From an uncultured Alphaproteobacteria bacterium (GTDB lineage Bacteria > Pseudomonadota > Alphaproteobacteria > Rickettsiales > UBA1997): a stretch of 9,775 nucleotides of DNA. Under the pieces are notes generated by a model. It had not been told where the DNA came from and ran no database searches. It was given only the letters and a program-made list of their open reading frames with translations. The DNA is taken from assembly GCA_903849835.1 (NCBI GenBank), contig CAINKA010000161.1:1-9775 (forward strand), written 5' to 3'. Positions 1 to 6,254 of this stretch are shown here, one piece after another; within the stretch, counting starts at the first letter, position 1, and each line of letters opens with the position of its first letter. A program made the translations under genes and the position numbers.

Positions 1-1752
1 ACCGTGAGAAATATCAACCGTTCTGTAAATCACAGAATCGAATAATCCACTCAACTCTGGCAAGGCTGAAGACAGGGTTTCTATGATCGTTAAAATATCA
101 TTTGCCAATTTTCCGTTACCACCGCAAAGCTCTAAAATAATAAATTTTTTTGGTTTTTTTGTAGCCTTCCATTTTTCAATAACGAGTAAGGACAATAGAA
201 AAGCGAATCCCTTACCATTCGTTACATTAGTTGAAAAATCTGCAGCCTGACCACCAATTTTTACAATCCCCGAAGCGTAATATCCGTAATCCTCATCAAA
301 AAGAAAATCATTCATCGTTTCAACATAGCTCAAAAAATTTGACCTAACCCAGTCAACATGATTTGCCTCGACAACATTTTGAGCCTGATCAGCTAATAAA
401 AATTTTGACCAACCATAATTTTTTTTGTTATTTTTTACGATCTCTTGATTCGCGCCTGCTGTTATCAACCTTGCAACAATCTCATCTCCACCGTTGATTT
501 TACTGGCTAAAATTAATGCCTTGTTCAAATCAGATGAAGATATTTTTTCTTTAAAGCGTTCAAAAATATAATTTAATCTTTTTAAAATTTGTTCCGGTGG
601 AACATTTTTTGTCACATCCAAATTTACTAAACGAGCCATCGATTCCGCAGCAGAACAGTCAAGTTTATTAATCAAAAAATCGAATAACTTTTCATTCCTA
701 TATCCAACTCTCTGCGACAAATCTGTGAGCTGACTCTTCGTATCTTCTGTTATTAGCTCTTTAAACCGATTATAAAAAAACTCTGTCGCGTCATACCATG
801 TTTGAGGCGCGTCCTGCAAGTGTGCGAACTTGTTTAAGTGATAAATTAAAATTTGATTTATTTGCCAATCATTGCTTTCGCTTTTTTCCAAACAGCGATC
901 AATCAGCTCGCAATTCGCATCGCAAAATAAAAGCAAATCGCATACCGCATGTAGGTACATTTTTTTAGCCACTTTGTCACCATGCTTATCGATAAAGAAT
1001 AAAATATTCGGCGGCGAAGATTTGGAAATTAGATATCTAAACAGCGCATTTAGTTCACCTCTGTGACGATAGCTTCGATCCACCATCCAATACAGCTGAT
1101 TATCGTCCCTGCTATTTTCGTCTTTCAAAATTTCATCTAAAATATTTTTATCTGGACCAATTATTTCTTCAAAATTTATCAACTCGATCGGCAAGTTCAG
1201 AAAAATATCAGCACTAAAATTTTTGTAACTCACGTCTTTGAATGGAAAGAGAAAATCTGGAATATGCTGCTCTAATGAAAAAAGCTGATTGAGCTTAAAA
1301 TATAATCCCGATGACATAGCTGGATCACTCAACTCATCCAAAAAATAATCAAAAATGATGGCATCAAAATGATTGTTGCGGCATAATTCGTAAATGGTTT
1401 CCAAAGCCTCTACATCTTCATCCGCAAGACCGATAATATTTATTTGTTTATTTCCAAGGTACCTACTTTGCAAAAATTTATTACGAGAGTTTTTATAATT
1501 TTGCTCAAAATACTGAGTATATTTTTCTACTTTCTCGCTCTCTTCATTGCCACTTGAGATATGATTGACGCTGATTTGATAAGGCGTTTCCGCAATTAAA
1601 GTTTTTAATAAAAAATTATTGAGAGTCTTGCCGGTTGCTATGCATAGAATCTTAATTTCACCATCTGCCTTACCAGATTTCTTTAGATCGGTAATAATTT
1701 TTGAATTACAAACGCGGTCCAGAAGCAGTTCTTTTAAGGTCTGATCAAACAT
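1..1752 (-). CDS. Large protein with C-terminal MidA/NDUFAF7-like methyltransferase region (C-terminus cut by window edge)
   Basis: An open frame of 584 codons starts at an ATG and runs off the left edge without a stop, so the C-terminus is missing. Residues about 485-584 resemble the start of the MidA/NDUFAF7 (DUF185) SAM-dependent methyltransferase fold. DYGYYASG (488-495) is followed by DFSTN (505-509), IEKW (525-528), the SAM-loop-like ELCGGNGK (541-548) and an acidic strand end, VDIS. The usual loop is ELGPGRG, so two glycines remain and the loop is divergent. Residues about 428-456 (ending LITAGAN) look like one ankyrin-type repeat. Residues 33-144 have a faint second Rossmann look (IKILCIATGKT, then FDAIIFDYFLDEL). 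The rest is unrecognised. The gene starts 10 nt after the flavin-reductase-like gene, with no clear Shine-Dalgarno, and is probably cotranscribed with it and nuoL. Typical MidA proteins are stand-alone and shorter. The gene call is secure; the domain naming is moderately so. Confidence 0.85.
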   Translation of the reverse strand, partial: MFDQTLKELLLDRVCNSKIITDLKKSGKADGEIKILCIATGKTLNNFLLKTLIAETPYQISVNHISSGNEESEKVEKYTQYFEQNYKNSRNKFLQSRYLGNKQINIIGLADEDVEALETIYELCRNNHFDAIIFDYFLDELSDPAMSSGLYFKLNQLFSLEQHIPDFLFPFKDVSYKNFSADIFLNLPIELINFEEIIGPDKNILDEILKDENSRDDNQLYWMVDRSYRHRGELNALFRYLISKSSPPNILFFIDKHGDKVAKKMYLHAVCDLLLFCDANCELIDRCLEKSESNDWQINQILIYHLNKFAHLQDAPQTWYDATEFFYNRFKELITEDTKSQLTDLSQRVGYRNEKLFDFLINKLDCSAAESMARLVNLDVTKNVPPEQILKRLNYIFERFKEKISSSDLNKALILASKINGGDEIVARLITAGANQEIVKNNKKNYGWSKFLLADQAQNVVEANHVDWVRSNFLSYVETMNDFLFDEDYGYYASGIVKIGGQAADFSTNVTNGKGFAFLLSLLVIEKWKATKKPKKFIILELCGGNGKLANDILTIIETLSSALPELSGLFDSVIYRTVDISHG

Positions 1753-1762
1753 AAATTTTTAA

Positions 1763-2344
1763 TTATTTTTGCAGCGAAGCATATTTTCCTGAGTAATAAA
1801 AAAGAGGATTTTTGTCGTTCATTTTTTCGAAATCCAAAACCTCTCCGATGATAACATGATGGTCTCCAGCTTTGATCACGCGGTGTTTTTTACATTCAAA
1901 AAATCCGAGGGAATTTTGAAAAATTGGATTTCCTTTTTTGCTAAAAAAATAAGATTCGACTCCCCATTTTGTGCTATTTTTTGGCTTAGCGAATGCAGCT
2001 GCCAAAGCGCGCTGTTCTTGACTCAAAATGTTTAAAGAAAAGTAACGATTTTTTTTGAACAAGCTCAAATTTGCAGATTTATTATCGATGCAAAACATCA
2101 CCAACGGAGGCTCGAGAGAAACTGAGGAAAAAGAATTTATTGTGATTCCAAAAAACTCGTCGCTGAAAATTTTTTTTAATTTTATCAGCAAATTTTTTCC
2201 GAGATTTGTTTCGCTGAAAAGCTTATGATCAAGAATTCTCTGCGCTGAAAAAGTTTCAGCAAGAAAATTTCTTTTGCGCGCGCAAGCAATAATTACGCCG
2301 GTTCCGAAGAGTCCAAGACAGTCGCGTAATTTTTTTTGATCCAT
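1763..2344 (-). CDS. Flavin reductase-like domain protein (FMN-binding split barrel) with an insertion
   Basis: This 193-residue protein matches the flavin reductase-like (DIM6/NTAB, PF01613) family. These are FMN-binding split-barrel enzymes that reduce flavin with NAD(P)H, often for a partner monooxygenase. Diagnostic segments are CLGLFGTGVIIACA (9-22), GITINSFSSVSLEPPLVMFC (66-85), FSLNILSQEQRALAAAFAK (102-120), and the end GDHHVIIGEV (160-169) with LFYYSGKYASL (181-191). The segment after GTGVIIACA normally continues almost directly into the GxTxNSFSSVS strand. Here about 40 lysine- and phenylalanine-rich residues (roughly 23-64) intervene. The gene sits 6 nt downstream of nuoL and 10 nt before the methyltransferase-like gene, so it is probably in that operon. 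No partner oxygenase is visible, so the substrate is unknown. It could be a cytosolic flavin reductase or a non-catalytic FMN-binding relative. No strong ribosome-binding site precedes the ATG. Confidence 0.88.
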   Translation of the reverse strand: MDQKKLRDCLGLFGTGVIIACARKRNFLAETFSAQRILDHKLFSETNLGKNLLIKLKKIFSDEFFGITINSFSSVSLEPPLVMFCIDNKSANLSLFKKNRYFSLNILSQEQRALAAAFAKPKNSTKWGVESYFFSKKGNPIFQNSLGFFECKKHRVIKAGDHHVIIGEVLDFEKMNDKNPLFYYSGKYASLQK

Positions 2345-2350
2345 AAAAAA

Positions 2351-4324
2351 TTAAAACAACATCAATTTTTTGAAGGAAGAAATGAGGAAAAATCCAATCG
2401 CGATCACGCCTAAAATCATCCACAAGGCGTAGTTAAAAATATAACCGCTTTGCAATTTAGAAATTTTTCCCGACATGATTTTGCAAAAAATTGCAGCACC
2501 ATTCGGAACGCCGTCAACAAATTTTACGTCGATGATTCTCCACAAAAAATCGCCGATTTTTTTTGTCGGTTTTACTAAAATAAATTCGTAAATTTCGTCA
2601 AAATACCACTTGTTGAGCGACAGCTTGTAGAGCGGTTTCACAGCATTTGCTAATTTTTCCGGCAGGTCAGTTTTTTTGAGATAAAAAACATAAGCCAAAG
2701 CAATCGCAATCACGCCAACAATTAGCGGAGAAATTTTTACCAAAAATGGCGCGTGATGAATTTCTTCAAGCAAATTAATTTTTTCTGCCGCAACAAAGAT
2801 TGCGCCTTCGAAAAAATTGCCTTCGGCTGAAACCGCAGAGGAAACCATGTGCAAAATATTCGCTCCGAAAAATCCTGCAGCGATCGATCCAACCGCCAAA
2901 ACAGCAAGCGGAATTAACATCGAAAATGGAGCTTCGTGAGCGTGATCAAAAGTGTGGTGATCCGCACGCGTCTTGCCGTGGAAGGTTAGGAACAACAAGC
3001 GCCAAGAATAAAAAGCGGTTAAAAATGCCGCAGTAATTCCCATCGCATAGGCCAATTTTCCGACGTGACTTTCAGACATGAAAGCCGCCTCCAAAATTAC
3101 ATCCTTGGAATAAAATCCGGCGAATGGCGGAAAACCTGCCAACGCAAGCGATCCGATCCACATCATCGCGTAAGTGAATGGAATTTTTTTCCAAATTCCG
3201 CCCATTTTCTGAATGTTTTGTTCGTGATGCATCGCGTGAATCACGCTACCCGCGCCTAGGAATAGCAAGGCTTTGAAGAAGGCGTGAGTTGCAAGATGAA
3301 AAATCGCGGCCGAATAAGCAGAAACTCCGCAAGCAAAAAACATGTAGCCAAGTTGTGAACAAGTCGAGTAAGCGATGATTTTTTTAATGTCATTTTGTGT
3401 GAGAGCAATTGTTGCGGCAAACAGCGCTGTCGTGGCTCCGACCAATGTCACCATTGTAAGTGCGATTTCAGAAAATTCGAAAATTGGCGAACAGCGCGCA
3501 ACTAAAAACACTCCCGCCGTCACCATCGTCGCAGCGTGAATTAAAGCGGAAACTGGCGTCGGACCTTCCATCGCATCAGCAAGCCAGACGTGAAGCCCGA
3601 TCTGCGCCGACTTGCCCATCGCACCGATGAAAAGCAAAATGCAAATCGCATCGATCGAACTAAACTCGCTGCCAAAAAGTGTAAATTTATCGCTCAAATG
3701 ATTTCCAACTTCGGCAAAAACTTTGGCATATTCGACAGTGCCAAAAGTCAGGTAAATCAAGGCGATGGCGAGGATTAAACCAAAGTCCCCAACTCTGTTT
3801 GCAATGAAAGCTTTCATCGCCGCGGCATTTGCAGATTGTTTTTTAAACCAGAATCCGATCAGCAAATATGAGGCCACGCCGACTCCTTCCCAGCCAAAAA
3901 AAAGTTGAACAAAATTATCCGCCGTAACCAACGCCAGCATGAAAAAAGTGAAGAGCGAGAGGTAAGACATGAAACGCGCGATCGATTTATCTTCATGCAT
4001 GTAGCCGATGGAATAAACATGAACGAGGCTAGAAACCACAGTAACTACGACGAGCATGATCGCAGTGAGCGAGTCAAGTTTTAGCGACCAATTGGCGGAA
4101 AAATCGCCGGAAGAAATCCAGCTAATCAGCGTGACGGTTTCGTTAATTTTATTTTGGTAAACATCGGCGAAAACAATCGCAGCGCAGATCGCAGAGGCAA
4201 TCAACAAAGCTGAGGAAAAAAACTGCGCGAATTTATCGGCAAATTTTTTCGCACAAATTCGCGAAAAAATTCCAGAAAATAAAAAACCGAAAAGCGGAAG
4301 AAAAACTGTTAGTTTGAGAAGCAT
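2351..4324 (-). CDS. nuoL: NADH-quinone oxidoreductase subunit L (NuoL)
   Basis: This 657-residue, strongly hydrophobic inner-membrane protein is full length for NuoL/ND5, the distal antiporter-like proton-pumping subunit of respiratory complex I. The family signature is clear. LFFGWEGVGVASYLLIGFW holds the conserved TM5 glutamate (E146). LHVWLADAMEGPTPVSALIH (244-263) follows the conserved K238 in GAMGKSA. NDIKKIIAYSTCSQLGYM (311-328), HAFFKALLFLGAGSVIHAM (347-365) and GFYSKDVIL (403-411, K407) are further channel segments. The C-terminal part contains FDEIYEF and ends in a last membrane helix, as expected for the long amphipathic arm. The usual neighbours are nuoK upstream and nuoM downstream. 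Here lipoprotein genes lie upstream and a flavin-reductase-like gene 6 nt downstream. No Shine-Dalgarno is apparent; the bases before the ATG read CTCCCCC on the coding strand. Base composition looks richer in GC than the glycosyltransferase genes, as expected for a conserved core gene. Confidence 0.98.
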   Translation of the reverse strand: MLLKLTVFLPLFGFLFSGIFSRICAKKFADKFAQFFSSALLIASAICAAIVFADVYQNKINETVTLISWISSGDFSANWSLKLDSLTAIMLVVVTVVSSLVHVYSIGYMHEDKSIARFMSYLSLFTFFMLALVTADNFVQLFFGWEGVGVASYLLIGFWFKKQSANAAAMKAFIANRVGDFGLILAIALIYLTFGTVEYAKVFAEVGNHLSDKFTLFGSEFSSIDAICILLFIGAMGKSAQIGLHVWLADAMEGPTPVSALIHAATMVTAGVFLVARCSPIFEFSEIALTMVTLVGATTALFAATIALTQNDIKKIIAYSTCSQLGYMFFACGVSAYSAAIFHLATHAFFKALLFLGAGSVIHAMHHEQNIQKMGGIWKKIPFTYAMMWIGSLALAGFPPFAGFYSKDVILEAAFMSESHVGKLAYAMGITAAFLTAFYSWRLLFLTFHGKTRADHHTFDHAHEAPFSMLIPLAVLAVGSIAAGFFGANILHMVSSAVSAEGNFFEGAIFVAAEKINLLEEIHHAPFLVKISPLIVGVIAIALAYVFYLKKTDLPEKLANAVKPLYKLSLNKWYFDEIYEFILVKPTKKIGDFLWRIIDVKFVDGVPNGAAIFCKIMSGKISKLQSGYIFNYALWMILGVIAIGFFLISSFKKLMLF

Positions 4325-4334
4325 GGGGGAGTTG

Positions 4335-4362
4335 GAATTTAGAATTTAGGATTTGGGATTTA
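4335..4362. repeat. Four-copy degenerate heptanucleotide tandem repeat
   Basis: Read on the plus strand, four 7-bp units follow each other: GAATTTA twice, then GGATTTG and GGATTTA (consensus GRATTTR). They lie in the 81-nt gap between the last lipoprotein gene and the nuoL start, 11-38 nt upstream of the nuoL ATG. The repeat therefore falls in the nuoL leader if the operon is transcribed through. I see no convincing hairpin or terminator in the rest of the gap. Function is unknown; the tract may simply be a slippage product. Confidence 0.7.
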
Positions 4363-4405
4363 TAGAAATCGCGAAAAAAAACCGCAAAGAAAAATGTTCG
4401 CTGAT

Positions 4406-4942
4406 TTACCAGAAACCACCACCAACTGGACTTCCGATACGCACATCACCCCTGCCGTTCAATCTCCAAACGCTGCCTAAATTATCAGCTCCAGGAACGT
4501 AACGCTCGTCTCCCGGAATAGGTGGTGTCATGTTAGCTGTTTGTTGCATGCCCAGCAAAGAGTGTCGACAAAAAGCGTGAGCGCCCCAAAAAATCGTGTT
4601 ATAATCGCTAAAATTTTTCTTGATCTCAGCTTCATTATTCCAATCGATATTTTTTAATTCTGTTTTGTAACGCGTTCTGATTTTGAAGATGTCAGGATTT
4701 ATTGAAGTGATGTCAGGATCGCGACTCCAAGAATAAAAATTCATAAATACACTGCTGCCAAATCCAGAACCCATTCCGGACTGACATCCGTGAATCCATC
4801 CCAATTTAAATCCTGGAGATCCGTCTTTTGGCATATGACTAAACAGCATTTGCCCCATTGGTTTATACCAATTTTTTGCGCAGGAAGTGATGGAAAAAAT
4901 TAAGCAGATTGTGAGAAAATTTTTAAGACAGACTCTAAACAT
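4406..4942 (-). CDS. Small lipoprotein, paralogue 5 of array, with Gly-rich C-terminal tail
   Basis: I choose the internal ATG at 4942 (178 residues), because it gives a normal lipoprotein signal: MFRVCLKNFL, a hydrophobic stretch, then ITSC with lipidated C21. The longer upstream start at 4984 would overlap the previous gene and put a tryptophan-rich segment before the signal. Residue +2 is alanine rather than aspartate, which by the E. coli Lol rule favours the outer membrane. The array's first motif is at FKLGWIHGC (45-53). The second, more divergent, is YNTIFWGAHAFC (114-125), where the usual glycine is isoleucine. The spacer between them is the longest of the five. A glycine- and proline-rich tail follows, ending SPVGGGFW. 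The start is 2 nt after the preceding gene's stop, so the pair is tightly coupled. It is last in the array, before nuoL. Function is unknown; the gene call is firm because it shares spaced motifs with four neighbours. Confidence 0.85.
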   Translation of the reverse strand: MFRVCLKNFLTICLIFSITSCAKNWYKPMGQMLFSHMPKDGSPGFKLGWIHGCQSGMGSGFGSSVFMNFYSWSRDPDITSINPDIFKIRTRYKTELKNIDWNNEAEIKKNFSDYNTIFWGAHAFCRHSLLGMQQTANMTPPIPGDERYVPGADNLGSVWRLNGRGDVRIGSPVGGGFW

Positions 4943-4944
4943 TT

Positions 4945-5514
4945 TTATTGTCCAAAAAATTGTCCACTTGAGCCGCCAGCCCAAAGTGGATTTGATGTGA
5001 ATACGCTTCCCTGACCTCCATCTCCACCCAATAAAGCAAAATTACCGTTAACCCCACCTTCGCTCATGTTGAGAATGTTTTGTATTCCAGAATCTCCAAA
5101 AAATCCGCCCCAAGCATTATTAACATCTCCGGCCTTCGTATCAAGAACACCATAACCAAAACCACCACCAGGTGGAGTTCCTGGTGCAATATAGCGATCG
5201 AATGACGATTGGTTACCACCAACAATGGCGTGGAAGCAAGCGGAGTAACCTCTGGAGTGACCAAAGCGATATTCCGGATTTCCAATCATTTTCGTATCGT
5301 AAGTGTATTTGTAACGCGTGCGAAACCAAACATTGCCACGAGAATATAAAACCGTGGAACATCCGTCTTTGAAGCCTTGTTGGAATGATGGAGGGCCGTC
5401 CGGTGTTTTAACGCTTGAGAACATGAGAAGTGGCGTTGTTGCAGTAGTAAACCACTTACAACCAACAAGCTCTAACAAAATAATGACGGCAAAAAATTTT
5501 GTAAAAAGTTTCAT
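4945..5514 (-). CDS. Small lipoprotein, paralogue 4 of array, with long Gly-rich tail
   Basis: This is a 189-residue predicted lipoprotein with a basic N-terminus (MKLFTKFF), a hydrophobic core and lipobox LVGC (C19). Residue +2 is lysine, compatible with outer-membrane sorting. After DGPP comes motif A, FQQGFKDGC (44-52). A spacer containing YKYTYDTKMIGNP leads into motif B, YRFGHSRGYSAC (82-93). From about residue 112 the protein becomes a low-complexity tail rich in Gly, Asn, Ser and Phe (TPPGGGFGYG, LLGGDGGQGS, WAGGSSGQFFGQ) of nearly 80 residues. Three of the five paralogues lack such a tail. The start overlaps the stop of the preceding gene by an ATGA, so translation is probably coupled. 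A weak purine-rich element (AGCGGG) lies upstream. The motifs place it in the array family, but function is unknown; a surface or matrix-like role for the tail is only a guess. Confidence 0.87.
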   Translation of the reverse strand: MKLFTKFFAVIILLELVGCKWFTTATTPLLMFSSVKTPDGPPSFQQGFKDGCSTVLYSRGNVWFRTRYKYTYDTKMIGNPEYRFGHSRGYSACFHAIVGGNQSSFDRYIAPGTPPGGGFGYGVLDTKAGDVNNAWGGFFGDSGIQNILNMSEGGVNGNFALLGGDGGQGSVFTSNPLWAGGSSGQFFGQ

Positions 5515-5882
5515 CTATACCCGCTAAATATAGAGCCCCAGATCGAACTTCTTTGTCTCGTCCAATCCGTACGATAGCAAAACCAAAAAGCATTTCCCCA
5601 ACCCGCTTTGTAATCTGGAGAGCTCGTCATTTTATACCCATCCACCACGTTATTGCGATAAAACATTTGATAAAAAGTGTTGCTTCCCCCAGCCATTCCA
5701 ACCTCGCAACCATCATCCCACCCCTGCTTAAATTCTGGCGACACTTCCCCCTCCTCAAACGTCATTTCCTTGTCCGCCCTAGCTGGCAAAAAATTCGCCA
5801 TTCTTTTTTGGCATGATGCAGTGACTAAAAAAGAACCCACAAAAAAAATCATAACAGAAAATTTTTTAGCAAAATTTTTCAT
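5511..5882 (-). CDS. Small lipoprotein, paralogue 3 of array
   Basis: This 123-residue predicted lipoprotein shows the family pattern most clearly. Its signal peptide MKNFAKKFSV plus a hydrophobic run ends in the lipobox VTASC (C24), with glutamine at +2. Motif A is FKQGWDDGC (51-59), preceded by EVSPE. Motif B is YKAGWGNAFWFC (91-102), preceded by DGYKMTSSPD. The two mature-protein cysteines (C59, C102) could form a disulfide in the periplasm, which is an inference from their conservation across all five paralogues. The short C-terminus ends SIWGSIFSGYR, perhaps a remnant of the glycine-rich tail seen in the next two genes. The gene starts 12 nt after the preceding stop, with no visible Shine-Dalgarno. 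Its stop overlaps the next start by an ATGA. Function is unknown. Confidence 0.88.
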   Translation of the reverse strand: MKNFAKKFSVMIFFVGSFLVTASCQKRMANFLPARADKEMTFEEGEVSPEFKQGWDDGCEVGMAGGSNTFYQMFYRNNVVDGYKMTSSPDYKAGWGNAFWFCYRTDWTRQRSSIWGSIFSGYR

Positions 5883-5894
5883 AATTTAAATTGG

Positions 5895-6239
5895 TTACTC
5901 TAGTGGCGAATGCTGTGTGGAAGACCTAAGGGTAAACTCAGAAACGGTTGTGTAGCAAGCAAAATATGCCTGACCCCAAGCGGTTTGATACATTGGATCG
6001 TGATTGTGAACGCCACTACCGAATGTCGCTCCTTTGTCATCTTGGTAAACAGAGGCATTAGCAAAGGATTTATTGCTCAGGGCGGTTTTACATCCAGCAT
6101 GCCAGCCCGCCTTGTATTCTGGCGGACCATCGGGAACCGATAACTCCATCATAACCGGCTGATAAAATCCGAAATTATCCGGCATTCGGCATGCAGAGCA
6201 AAAAAGAATTAGAGCTGAGATTGCGAAAAATATTTTCAC
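5895..6239 (-). CDS. Small lipoprotein, paralogue 2 of array (GTG start)
   Basis: This is a 114-residue predicted lipoprotein. The start codon is GTG: no in-frame ATG lies between it and an upstream in-frame stop, and it gives a clean signal peptide (VKIFFAISALILFCSAC, first residue read as Met) with lipidated C17. Residue +2 is arginine. After SVPDGPP comes motif A, YKAGWHAGC (42-50). Motif B is YQTAWGQAYFAC (84-95), following HNHDPM, with alanine in place of the usual glycine. The spacer is polar with no obvious domain, and the short tail is Ser/Thr-rich. It begins 15 nt after the preceding gene's stop, with only a weak AAGAA element upstream. Function is unknown; membership in the array rests on the two motifs with invariant spacing. 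Confidence 0.87.
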   Translation of the reverse strand: MKIFFAISALILFCSACRMPDNFGFYQPVMMELSVPDGPPEYKAGWHAGCKTALSNKSFANASVYQDDKGATFGSGVHNHDPMYQTAWGQAYFACYTTVSEFTLRSSTQHSPLE

Positions 6240-6254
6240 GTTTTTTCTTAAAGT

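Noticed and set aside
872..1066. 64-codon plus-strand open frame
   Set aside because: It lies antisense inside the long minus-strand gene that runs through 1752-1; no family resemblance and no initiation signal.
2800..3778. Three plus-strand open frames of 62-78 codons opposite nuoL
   Set aside because: All are antisense shadows of the strongly conserved NuoL frame, with arginine- and lysine-rich nonsense-like translations.
4362..4405. Possible terminator downstream of the lipoprotein array
   Set aside because: Only a three-base-pair stem around an A/T run can be drawn, with no following T tract on the coding strand.
4940..4984. Longer start (4984) for the last lipoprotein gene
   Set aside because: It would overlap the upstream gene by 40 nt and put 14 Trp-rich residues ahead of a textbook lipoprotein signal; the ATG at 4942 fits better.
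5064..5889. Several overlapping small frames on both strands within the lipoprotein genes
   Set aside because: They overlap genes supported by lipoboxes and shared spaced motifs, and have no recognisable features of their own.
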